DNA of 8,468 bases from Thermoplasmata archaeon (GTDB taxonomy: Archaea > Thermoplasmatota > Thermoplasmata > Lutacidiplasmatales > UBA184), in NCBI GenBank assembly GCA_021798415.1, contig JAJZGO010000060.1, positions 1-8,468 on the forward strand. The letters run 5' to 3'. This document shows positions 1 to 5,579 of this stretch, one piece after another. The notes under the pieces are model-generated. The model did no database searches and was not told the origin of the DNA. It saw nothing but the letters and a program-made list of their open reading frames with translations. Positions within the stretch are counted from its first letter, which is position 1, and every line of letters starts with the position of its first letter. The translations under genes were made by a program, and so were the position numbers.

Positions 1-396
1 ACGTTGGTTGTCGTTGAAGTATGCCGGAACCGTGATGACCGCCTTCTCGACCTTCTCCCCGAGGAACGCCTCGGCGTCCCGCTTGATCTTCTGGAGGAGG
101 AACGCCGAGAGCTGCTGCGGGGTGTACTGCTTGCCGTGGAGGGTGTAGTGGTAGTCGGTTCCCATCTTCCGCTTGAACGCCGTGACCGTTCCTTCCGGGT
201 TCGACACCGCTTGCCGACGGGCGGGCTCTCCGACGATCAGCTGGCCGTCCTTCGTGAACGCCACGTACGACGGGAACGCCTTCCCTCCGCCGACGGTCGT
301 CCCTTCGGCGCTCGGAACGATCACGGGTCGCGCGGCTTCCAGGATTGCGGCGGCCGAATTGCTGGTTCCCAGGTCGATTCCGATGATCTTTGCCAT
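1..396 (-). CDS. dnaK: Molecular chaperone DnaK (Hsp70), N-terminal part, runs off the left edge
   Basis: ATP-dependent cytosolic Hsp70 chaperone that binds unfolded polypeptides together with DnaJ and GrpE. Only the first 132 codons are present; the gene continues past position 1. Residues 1-12 carry the phosphate-1 motif IIGIDLGTSNS of the actin-like ATPase domain, residues 54-62 read LIVGEPARR, and the fragment ends in the strongly conserved VITVPAYFNDNQR. The stretch SAEGTTVGGGKAFPSYVAF resembles, from memory, Thermoplasma-type DnaK more than the shorter bacterial form. The ATG at 394-396 is the only start giving a normal Hsp70 N-terminus; AGGA lies about 8 nt upstream. Two TATA-like boxes upstream suggest the gene is transcribed on its own, so no grpE lies immediately before it. 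Archaeal dnaK genes are generally thought to be of bacterial origin. Identification is near certain. Confidence 0.97.
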   Translation of the reverse strand, partial: MAKIIGIDLGTSNSAAAILEAARPVIVPSAEGTTVGGGKAFPSYVAFTKDGQLIVGEPARRQAVSNPEGTVTAFKRKMGTDYHYTLHGKQYTPQQLSAFLLQKIKRDAEAFLGEKVEKAVITVPAYFNDNQR

Positions 397-448
397 GGTG
401 CGAGGTCCTGCCGTCGCCCGCCTCGAGGGCGGCGCCGGCTCATACCCT

Positions 449-477
449 GCATAAGTAAGAAAGCACTCATATAAAAA
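449..477 (-). promoter_or_regulatory. dnaK promoter: two TATA-like boxes
   Basis: On the minus strand an A/T-rich box, TTTTTATATG (477-468), stands out in otherwise GC-rich DNA. It predicts a transcript start near 446 and a leader of about 50 nt. A second box, CTTATG (455-450), is identical to the presumed TATA box of the minus-strand operon at 5304-5309 and would give a leader of about 30 nt. Which one is used cannot be decided from the sequence. No CIRCE-like or other recognised heat-shock operator is visible. Confidence 0.6.
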
Positions 478-480
478 CTA

Positions 481-829
481 ATCCTTTTGCGCACCGCCGG
501 AGACGAGCCGCGACGAACGGGTGCCGCCACTGCGAATGGGGCCGCGCTCCGGATCGGCCCGCGGCCCCCGGCATGGCATCCCGGAAACCCGTGGGAGGAA
601 GACGAGGCGCTGCCGGCCAACGGACCCAGAGGCCCCCGATGCGCGGGGTCGCGGCTTTCCCCCGTAGAGCTCGTTGTGTTCCTTGGGGGATCTCCCGCGC
701 GCGGCGTAGTCGTCGTCCCGCCGAGACGTACCTCGGCCGCAGTCGGTGAGGTTGAGGTCGACTCGTGGCACCGGGCCGGCGCGGGCCGGTCGCGGGCGGC
801 GCGGACCGTCGGGGTCCCGGAGCAGCCCA
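481..829. other. GC-rich intergenic region with hairpins, no recognised gene
   Basis: About 350 nt between the dnaK promoter and the HAD hydrolase gene carry no credible protein. Open frames exist on both strands, but they are Arg/Pro/Gly-rich translations without recognisable motifs. Inverted repeats are at 538-546/560-568 (GGGGCCGCG, 9 bp), 658-663/685-690 (TCCCCC with GGGGGA) and 720-725/732-737 (GCCGAG with CTCGGC). There is also a 7-nt complementary pair between 519-525 and 850-856. I searched by eye for SRP RNA, RNase P RNA and tRNA signatures and found none convincing. An uncharacterised structured RNA or untranslated leader is possible but unproven. Confidence 0.5.
538..568. repeat. 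Inverted repeat (9-bp stem, 13-nt loop)
   Basis: GGGGCCGCG at 538-546 is perfectly complementary to CGCGGCCCC at 560-568, giving a very stable hairpin in either strand. No T-run follows on either side, so it is not an evident terminator. It sits about 60 nt upstream of the dnaK TATA box. Confidence 0.6.
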
Positions 830-863
830 CTTTTGAGCCGTTCCGACCTGGCACCCTCCGGTC

Positions 864-1640
864 ATGTCGTCCCGCCCCTCCGCGCGCCCGGCCGCTCGGC
901 GACCCTTGCCGAAAGCGGTCCTGTTCGACATGGACGACACGATCTTCGACCACGCGCTGACGTGCCGGGACGCGCTCCGCGCGGTCCGGGCGACCTATCC
1001 GTACTTCCGACGGCTCACGCTCGATACGATGTGGACCGAGTACTCTCGGCTGCTCGAAGCGGAGCACCCCGCCGTCCTAGCGGGAACGGTCGGTCCGGAC
1101 GTCGTCCGCGCGGAACGGTTCCGCCGGCTGGCAGCCCTGTGCGGCCAGTCCCTCACCGACCGCGAGGCGACGAGGCTCTCCCGGGCGTACCGGCGACAGT
1201 ACCAGGCGAAGCGTCGCGGGGTCTCCGGGGCGAAGGGCCTCCTCGAGCGACTGCACGGACGCACCGTGATCGGCATCGTCACCAACAACCAGGTCGACGA
1301 GCAAGAGACCAAGCTCTCGTTCCTCGGGATCCGTCCCCTGGTCCACTTCATGGTCGTCTCCGAGGGCGTGGGCGTGGCGAAACCGGACCCGCGGATCTTC
1401 CGGATCGCCCTCGACCGTGCGGGCGCCGAGCCCGCGCAGACCGTGATGGTCGGTGACTCCTGGTTCAGCGACGTCGTCGGCGCTCGGTCCGCGGGCATTC
1501 GCCCGGTGTGGTTCAACCGGTTTCACCGGCCCCGACCCGAGCCGATCCCCGTCACCCAGGTGGATTCGTTCCGTGCGGCGAGCCGTGTCGAGTCGGCGCT
1601 GGCCGGGAACGCCGGGGAGCTTCGCGGCCCGGCCCGCTGA
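864..1640 (+). CDS. HAD-superfamily hydrolase (phosphatase-like)
   Basis: Predicted cytosolic Mg-dependent phosphohydrolase of the haloacid dehalogenase superfamily, 258 aa. All four HAD motifs are visible: motif I FDMDDT with nucleophile Asp22 and acid/base Asp24; motif II IVTNN with Thr140; motif III Lys173 in KPDPRIF; and motif IV GDSWFSDVVGA with Asp198 and Asp203. Residues 30-125 form a helical C1-type cap, as in the HAD-IA phosphoglycolate phosphatase/dehalogenase-like group. The physiological substrate cannot be read from the sequence. The first 14 residues are Arg/Pro/Ala-rich and could be leader if translation starts at the in-frame TTG at 906, but ATG 864 is preferred. A weak TATA-like CTTTTGAG (830-837) lies about 30 nt upstream. 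The downstream M20 gene has its own promoter, so this is probably a single-gene unit. Confidence 0.88.
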   Translation: MSSRPSARPAARRPLPKAVLFDMDDTIFDHALTCRDALRAVRATYPYFRRLTLDTMWTEYSRLLEAEHPAVLAGTVGPDVVRAERFRRLAALCGQSLTDREATRLSRAYRRQYQAKRRGVSGAKGLLERLHGRTVIGIVTNNQVDEQETKLSFLGIRPLVHFMVVSEGVGVAKPDPRIFRIALDRAGAEPAQTVMVGDSWFSDVVGARSAGIRPVWFNRFHRPRPEPIPVTQVDSFRAASRVESALAGNAGELRGPAR

Positions 1641-1657
1641 CATCGTCAGGTGGCGAG

Positions 1658-1663
1658 TTATAT
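1658..1663 (+). promoter_or_regulatory. TATA box of the M20 amidohydrolase gene
   Basis: TTATAT is an isolated A/T-rich hexamer whose centre lies about 25 nt before the ATG at 1686. That is the usual archaeal TATA-to-transcription-start distance, so the mRNA would begin at or next to the start codon (leaderless). This also argues for ATG 1686 over the in-frame GTG at 1650, which lies upstream of the box. Confidence 0.65.
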
Positions 1664-1685
1664 CGCACGGGGGGTTCGGCGTTCC

Positions 1686-2882
1686 ATGTCCGGTACCGGG
1701 TCCAGCTGGACGCCCCTCGCCCGTAGGGTCCTCCCCGCGATGCGGGCGTGGAGAACGGCGATCCACCAGGAGCCCGAGCTCTCGCTCGGCGAAGTGAAGA
1801 CGCGCGAGAAGATCGTCGCCGCGCTCCGGGAGATGGGGATCCCGTACCATACCTTTGACGACTTTCCGGGCGTCGTAGGATTCATCGACGCCGACCGGCC
1901 CGGCCCGGTGGTCGCCCTGCGCGCCGACATGGACGGACTCCCCGTCACGGAGGAGACCGGCCTTCCGTTCGCCTCGAACTTCCCGGGCCAGATGCACGCG
2001 TGCGGCCACGACGTGCACATGGCCTGTCTGCTCGGCGCGGCCGCGATGCTGACGCGCGAACCCCGGTCGAAGGGGGGCCCGATCCGGCTCCTCTTCCAGC
2101 CCGCCGAGGAGGAGGGCCGCGTCGGCGGGGCCGAGCCGTTGATCGCCCGGGGGTGCCTCGACCGTCCGAAGGTCTCCTATGTGGTCGGCCAGCACGTCGA
2201 CCCGAGCCTCCCGCTCGGACGGGTGGGCTGGCGGGCGGGATCGTTCATGGCGGCGGCCGACCACTTCCGCCTCGTGGTCCGGGGTCGCGGCGGCCACGCA
2301 GCGACCCCCCATCAGGGGCCCGACGCGATCCTCGTCGCGAGCGAGATCGTCACGGGCCTGCAGGCGCTCGTGAGCCGGGTGCGCGACCCGCTCGACCCGG
2401 TGGTCGTGAGCGTCGGCTCGATCCACGGCGGCACGCGCAACAACATCCTACCGGACGAGGTCGTGCTCGAGGGGACGGTCCGCACCCTGCGGGCGCCGAC
2501 CCGCGACCTCCTCGAACGTGCGTTCCGGCGACGCGTCCGGGCGATCGCGACCAGTCTCGGTGCCCGCGTCCGGATCTCGTACCTCCGAGGATACCCACCG
2601 CTCGTCAACGACCCGGCCGTGACCCGCGTCGTCGCGAGCGCCCTCGGGGTCGAGCTCGGGGGCCGCAGCGTGGTCGAGGTCGAGCACCCGCTCATGGGGG
2701 CCGAAGATTTCTCGCGCTACCTCGAACGCGTGCCGGGAACGTTCCTCCGGCTGGGCGTCGGCATCCCGGGACGGCCCGCGAGCCTCCACAGCTCGACGTT
2801 CGCGCCCGACGAGCGAGCGCTCGTTCTCGGGGCCGCGACCCTCGCCGCGGCGGCGGACGGCCTCCAACGGGGCCCCCCGTGA
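1686..2882 (+). CDS. M20D-family metallo-amidohydrolase / aminoacylase
   Basis: Dinuclear-zinc amidohydrolase of the M20D group (hippurate hydrolase, IAA-amino acid hydrolase, N-acyl-amino acid deacylases), which cleaves N-acyl groups from amino acids. At 398 aa it has the usual family length. Motifs in order: HQEPELSLGE (27-36), ALRADMDGLPV (77-87), HACGHDVH (104-111, with Cys106 and His108 as expected metal ligands), QPAEEE (138-143, catalytic and metal Glu), GQH with His170, the dimerisation-domain motif GRGGHAATPHQGPDA (200-214), MGAEDF (337-342) and the last metal ligand His368 in LHSSTF. The start at 1686 is set by the TATA box 25 nt upstream. The stop TGA overlaps the GTG start of the cysteine desulfurase gene by 4 nt (GTGA), indicating translational coupling. 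That context suggests an acylated cysteine or other sulfur amino acid as substrate, which is inference only. Confidence 0.92.
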   Translation: MSGTGSSWTPLARRVLPAMRAWRTAIHQEPELSLGEVKTREKIVAALREMGIPYHTFDDFPGVVGFIDADRPGPVVALRADMDGLPVTEETGLPFASNFPGQMHACGHDVHMACLLGAAAMLTREPRSKGGPIRLLFQPAEEEGRVGGAEPLIARGCLDRPKVSYVVGQHVDPSLPLGRVGWRAGSFMAAADHFRLVVRGRGGHAATPHQGPDAILVASEIVTGLQALVSRVRDPLDPVVVSVGSIHGGTRNNILPDEVVLEGTVRTLRAPTRDLLERAFRRRVRAIATSLGARVRISYLRGYPPLVNDPAVTRVVASALGVELGGRSVVEVEHPLMGAEDFSRYLERVPGTFLRLGVGIPGRPASLHSSTFAPDERALVLGAATLAAAADGLQRGPP

Positions 2883-4255
2883 ACGTCGGGCGGATTCGGT
2901 CGGAGTTCCCGGCACTCTCGAAGGCCACCGGGGAGCGCCCGCCCGCCTACCTCGACTCGGCGTGCATGTCGCTCGTCCCGCGTCCGGTGCTCGACGCGAT
3001 GACGGAGTACTACCGGGACTATCCGGGGTGCGCCGGACGCAGCCTGCACCGGTTCGCGGTCGAGGTCGGGCGACGCTTCGAGGAAAGCCGGGAAGCGTTC
3101 GCCCGGTTCCTCGGCCGCTCGGACCCGCGGGCCACGGTGTTCGTCCGCAACGCGACGGAGGCGATCAACCTCGTCGGCGAGGGGCTCTCCTGGCGTCGCG
3201 GAGACCGGGTGCTGATCTCCGACCGCGAGCACAACTCGAACCTCATCGTCTGGCAGCGGCTCGTCCGGGAGCGCGGGGTCCGCCTCGAGATACTCCGGCT
3301 GTCGGACGACGGTTCGTTCGACGGCGAGGAACTCGACCGGCACCTCGCCCGGGGCGTCCGCCTCGTGAGCCTCTTCCATACGTCGAACCTCGACGGCCGA
3401 TCCTTGCCGGTCCGCGAGATCACCGAACGGGGGCACGATGCGGGGGCCCTCGTGCTGTTCGACGGTTGCCAAGCGGCCCCGCACGCGAAGGTCGACCTCG
3501 ACCGGGCGGGGGTCGACTTCTACGCGGTCTCGGCCCACAAGATGCTCGGGCCGACCGGCACCGGCGTTCTGTCGGCCGCACCCCACGCCCTCGACACGCT
3601 TCGGCCGCTCCTCGTCGGAGGGGAGACCGTCGTCCGCAGCGACCTCTCGAGCCACGAGCTTCGCGAGGCGCCGTACCGGTTCGAGGCGGGCCTCCAGAAC
3701 TACGCCGGGGCGATCGGTGCGAAGGCCGCCCTCGACTACCTCGGCCGGGTCGGCTTCGACGCCGTGCTCGCCCAAGAGCTCCGCCTCAACCGCCGGGTCA
3801 CCGCGGCGTTCGAAGACGAGCGCCGCCTCGAGCTCCTCGGCCCCCGGGATCCCGCGGCCCGTCCGAGCATCTTCGCGTTCACGCTGGAGGGCATCGACCC
3901 GGCAGACGCGGCGCTCTTCCTCGACGAGGGCCACGGGGTGATGGTCCGCTCGGGGATGCACTGTGTCCATTCCTTCTACGCGGAACGGGGACTCTCGGGA
4001 AGCGTCCGCGCGTCGCTCTACCTCTACAACGACACCGCGGACGCCGACCGACTCGTCGCCGGGCTCGTCGAGCTCCTCGAGCGGGTCCCCGCCCGGTCGG
4101 TCAGCGGTACATCGGCTGCGAGGACGGTGTCGTCGGCTCGCCGTGCGACCGTTCGGTCGCGTGCCGCTGGATCGAAAGGAGCTGCTGCTCGATCCGCTCG
4201 GCCTCCGCGTACAGCGGGACCGGGTCGAGCGGCGTCCGCAACAGGATCCGGTTGA
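2879..4255 (+). CDS. SufS/CsdA-type cysteine desulfurase (class V aminotransferase), extended C-terminus
   Basis: PLP-dependent enzyme that converts cysteine to alanine and an enzyme-bound persulfide, supplying sulfur for Fe-S clusters or thio-modifications. Evidence: AYLDSACMSL near the N-terminus; His118 in REHNSN, which stacks on PLP; Asp195 in FDGCQA; the PLP Lys221 in SAHKMLGPTGTG; and catalytic Cys362 in RSGMHCVHSF, the type II (SufS) loop. The normal fold ends near residue 402 (LVELLERV). The frame then continues about 55 residues with no stop in any nearby frame, as an Arg/Ser/Ala-rich tail to 458 aa. This tail lies antisense to the PAC2 gene and has many A/T-ending codons, unlike the rest, so it is probably an unselected extension. 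The GTG start overlaps the M20 stop. A SufU, SufE or SufBCD partner is not in this window, so the exact role is open. Confidence 0.88.
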   Translation: MNVGRIRSEFPALSKATGERPPAYLDSACMSLVPRPVLDAMTEYYRDYPGCAGRSLHRFAVEVGRRFEESREAFARFLGRSDPRATVFVRNATEAINLVGEGLSWRRGDRVLISDREHNSNLIVWQRLVRERGVRLEILRLSDDGSFDGEELDRHLARGVRLVSLFHTSNLDGRSLPVREITERGHDAGALVLFDGCQAAPHAKVDLDRAGVDFYAVSAHKMLGPTGTGVLSAAPHALDTLRPLLVGGETVVRSDLSSHELREAPYRFEAGLQNYAGAIGAKAALDYLGRVGFDAVLAQELRLNRRVTAAFEDERRLELLGPRDPAARPSIFAFTLEGIDPADAALFLDEGHGVMVRSGMHCVHSFYAERGLSGSVRASLYLYNDTADADRLVAGLVELLERVPARSVSGTSAARTVSSARRATVRSRAAGSKGAAARSARPPRTAGPGRAASATGSG

Positions 4256-4916
4256 TCGTCTCGATCACCTTCGCGGCCGCGCGGGCGTCCGGATAGTCCG
4301 ACTGGGCCTCGGCGAGGAACGTGAGGACGTCAAACCCCCGCCGGCGGCCCTCGTTGAGCAGGACCCCGGCGATCCCCGTGATGACCCCCTCGGTGAACGG
4401 GATCATGTTCGGCTCGATGTAGAGCTCGCGCGCCTTGCGCGTGCTTGCGACACCGTAGACCTTCACGTCGTTGAGCCGGGGCGGACGGGCCGTCTTCCCC
4501 GGATGCGGAGCCGCCTCGACGACGAGTCCTTCCGGGGAGACGAGCAACGAGCAACGTTGCTCCTGGACCCAGTCGAGGATGGCCGTGGCGAGCGGGTGAA
4601 TGACGGTCGGCGCGGGGTGGAACTCCGAGACGAAAGCGACGATCTTGTCGGCGCCCCGGCCCGCCCGGTCGGCGGGGGGCCGGCCGGCGTAGATCCGCAC
4701 CGGGTGCTGTGGGTTGCCGTTGCGCACGAGCGAGACCGTCGGGAAGGCGGGCGACTCCACGATCCCGATCTGCTCCATCTCGAGAGTGTCGATGAGGTAG
4801 TTCGCGACGATCGAACTCACCAGGCCGACCGACGGGAACCCGTCGATGACGATCGCGCCTTCGACGTCGACCCGCTTGATCTCGTAGATCCGCACGGAGT
4901 CCGAACTGATCGACAT
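4101..4916 (-). CDS. PAC2-family protein (archaeal proteasome assembly chaperone-like) with C-terminal HbYX-like motif
   Basis: Homologue of the PAC2 family, which includes eukaryotic proteasome assembly chaperone 2 and the archaeal PbaA/PbaB proteins; some of these bind the 20S proteasome. The 271-aa protein has the family's N-terminal nucleoside-phosphorylase-like core: AIVIDGFPSVGLVSSIVANY (21-40), SPAFPTVSLV (55-64), then PFTEGVITGIAGVLLNEGRRRG (173-194, given here as two joined family motifs) and FLAEAQSDYPDARAAAKVI (200-218). Residues 236-253 look helical (EAERIEQQLLSIQRH) and lead into a polar, probably flexible tail ending in PMYR. Met-Tyr-Arg fits the hydrophobic-Tyr-any motif by which proteasome activators dock into the 20S alpha ring. 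The start ATG lies 3 nt after the stop of the small upstream gene, so the two are co-transcribed. The 3' end overlaps the cysteine desulfurase gene convergently. Confidence 0.9.
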   Translation of the reverse strand: MSISSDSVRIYEIKRVDVEGAIVIDGFPSVGLVSSIVANYLIDTLEMEQIGIVESPAFPTVSLVRNGNPQHPVRIYAGRPPADRAGRGADKIVAFVSEFHPAPTVIHPLATAILDWVQEQRCSLLVSPEGLVVEAAPHPGKTARPPRLNDVKVYGVASTRKARELYIEPNMIPFTEGVITGIAGVLLNEGRRRGFDVLTFLAEAQSDYPDARAAAKVIETINRILLRTPLDPVPLYAEAERIEQQLLSIQRHATERSHGEPTTPSSQPMYR

Positions 4917-4919
4917 GGT

Positions 4920-5279
4920 CTAGAGCGACCTCTCGACGATCTGACCGAGCTCTTTCGAGATCAGGTCGACCAGGTCCCTCGTCATCGCGCGGCGCACGTC
5001 GGGCGGAAGGGCGGAGAGGCCGAGACGGGCCGTCGCCGTGCCCACCCGCACGAGCGCGGCGTACTCCATCGCGCGGGCCTCGAGCAGGTCGCGGACCGCG
5101 TCCTTGAGGTCCTGGGAGAGCTTCGGGTCCTCCTTGAGCGTCTTCTCGAGGTGGTGGCGGATCTCGTCCTTGACGATGTCACGGGTCGCCTCCCGGACGA
5201 GCTCTTCGGGGCGAAGCAGGTCGCGGGTGCTCTTCAAGAGCATGTCGATCGGTTCCCCGGACGACGACCCTTCCGCCAT
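4920..5279 (-). CDS. Small charged helical protein of unknown function, operon partner of PAC2
   Basis: A 119-residue soluble protein I do not recognise. It is rich in Asp, Glu, Arg, Lys and Leu and looks almost entirely alpha-helical: an amphipathic block LLRPEELVREATRDIVKDEI (21-40), a second DPKLSQDLKDAVRDLLEARA (51-70), then a less charged helix around 71-90 and a final helix 96-117. No signal peptide, transmembrane segment or metal motif is seen. The ATG at 5279 is chosen because a TATA-like CTTATG is centred 27 nt upstream; the in-frame ATG at 5306 falls inside that box and cannot be the start if the box is real. It is followed after 3 nt by the PAC2 gene, so a role with that protein or the proteasome is a reasonable guess only. 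GC-rich third positions agree with a genuine gene. Confidence 0.75.
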   Translation of the reverse strand: MAEGSSSGEPIDMLLKSTRDLLRPEELVREATRDIVKDEIRHHLEKTLKEDPKLSQDLKDAVRDLLEARAMEYAALVRVGTATARLGLSALPPDVRRAMTRDLVDLISKELGQIVERSL

Positions 5280-5303
5280 CGGGCGTGCGAACCGACCCAA
5301 TCG

Positions 5304-5309
5304 CATAAG
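5304..5309 (-). promoter_or_regulatory. TATA box of the small-protein/PAC2 operon
   Basis: CTTATG on the minus strand is centred about 27 nt before the ATG at 5279, implying a leaderless transcript. The same hexamer occurs in front of dnaK. Confidence 0.55.
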
Positions 5310-5381
5310 CGTTTGGCTCGTGGGGCGGCGCGACGCCGCGTCCCCCGGACGCGGCCGACACGGGTCGGGCCCGAACTTCGG

Positions 5382-5416
5382 CGGTCCGACGCGACCGCGC
5401 GCGGGGGGTCGGACCG
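5382..5416. repeat. Inverted repeat (9-bp stem) between divergent promoters
   Basis: CGGTCCGAC (5382-5390) is perfectly complementary to GTCGGACCG (5408-5416) across a 17-nt GC-rich loop. It lies between the minus-strand operon promoter and the tRNA promoter. It could be a protein-binding site or a chance product of high GC; no T-run supports a terminator. Confidence 0.5.
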
Positions 5417-5440
5417 GCGGTCGACCGGTCGGGAGAAGGA

Positions 5441-5446
5441 CTTATC
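5441..5446 (+). promoter_or_regulatory. TATA box of tRNA-Ala
   Basis: CTTATC, preceded by a purine-rich GAGAAGGA that could serve as the BRE, is centred about 30 nt before the first base of the tRNA. It predicts initiation a few bases upstream of the mature 5' end. Confidence 0.6.
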
Positions 5447-5473
5447 CTGCCCCCGCTCTCGCCCGACCGGCGT

Positions 5474-5579
5474 GGGCCGGTAGATCAGCGGAAGATCGCT
5501 ACCTTGGCAAGGTAGAGGTCGCGAGTTCAAAGGGCCGGGGACCCATTCGGGCCCCGGCCGGGGAATCTCGCCCGGTCCA
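5474..5579 (+). tRNA. tRNA-Ala (anticodon GGC) with a 34-nt intron in the T-loop
   Basis: Decodes GCC and GCU alanine codons. The acceptor stem is GGGCCGG (5474-5480) with CCGGTCC (5572-5578), including the G3-U70 pair that is the identity element of tRNA-Ala, and discriminator A at 5579. The D-arm is GATC/GATC (5483-5486, 5494-5497) with loop AGCGGAA. The anticodon arm is CTACC/GGTAG (5499-5503, 5511-5515) around TTGGCAA, anticodon GGC at 5506-5508, with no intron at the usual 37/38 site. The variable loop is AGGTC. The T-stem GCGAG/CTCGC (5521-5525, 5567-5571) is interrupted within its loop by 34 extra bases; removing them restores the loop TTCAAAT and a 72-nt tRNA. CCA is not encoded. A TATA box lies 30 nt upstream. 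No oligo-T terminator follows directly. The tRNA identity is secure, and the intron reading rests on the exact restoration of the T-arm. Confidence 0.94.
5531..5564 (+). other. Noncanonical tRNA intron (T-loop, near position 58/59 or 59/60)
   Basis: The boundary is ambiguous by 2 nt because A residues flank both sides: cuts giving 5530-5563, 5531-5564 or 5532-5565 all yield the same mature tRNA. The intron folds on itself: GGCCGGGG (5533-5540) pairs with CCCCGGCC (5552-5559), and inside that CCC (5542-5544) pairs with GGG (5549-5551) around loop ATTC, with A5541 bulged. Next to the T-stem, TTC (5526-5528) can pair with GAA (5563-5565) or GGG (5561-5563). This gives a relaxed bulge-helix-bulge rather than the strict 3-4-3 form. 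Confidence 0.82.

Noticed and set aside
538..568. Hairpin considered as a transcription terminator.
   Set aside because: There is no T-run next to it on either strand and no gene ends here.
815..852. SRP-RNA-like words: CCAGGTCGGAACGG on the minus strand and CCCGGAGCAGCCC on the plus strand, in the region before the HAD gene.
   Set aside because: The words are on opposite strands and not arranged as helix 8. The plus-strand copy lacks the GNAR tetraloop, the minus-strand copy lacks the GAGCAG partner, and no long closing helix is seen.
1650..1685. Earlier GTG start for the M20 gene at 1650.
   Set aside because: It would lie upstream of the TATA box at 1658-1663, and the added residues resemble nothing in the family.
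1077..2426. Long open frame on the minus strand opposite the HAD and M20 genes.
   Set aside because: The translation is Arg/Glu/His/Asp-rich without motifs, the usual antisense shadow of GC-rich codons. The plus-strand genes have complete family motifs.
2717..3970. Long open frame on the minus strand opposite the cysteine desulfurase.
   Set aside because: It has no recognisable motif and low-complexity charged composition, while the opposite strand encodes all cysteine desulfurase catalytic residues.
5280..5306. Earlier ATG start (5306) for the small PAC2-linked protein.
   Set aside because: That ATG is part of the presumed TATA hexamer CTTATG; the ATG at 5279 is correctly spaced from it.
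3963..5483. 506-codon plus-strand open frame across the PAC2 and small-protein genes and into the tRNA.
   Set aside because: It is antisense to a clear PAC2 gene, runs into the tRNA and is rich in Arg/Asp/Val repeats. It is a compositional artefact.
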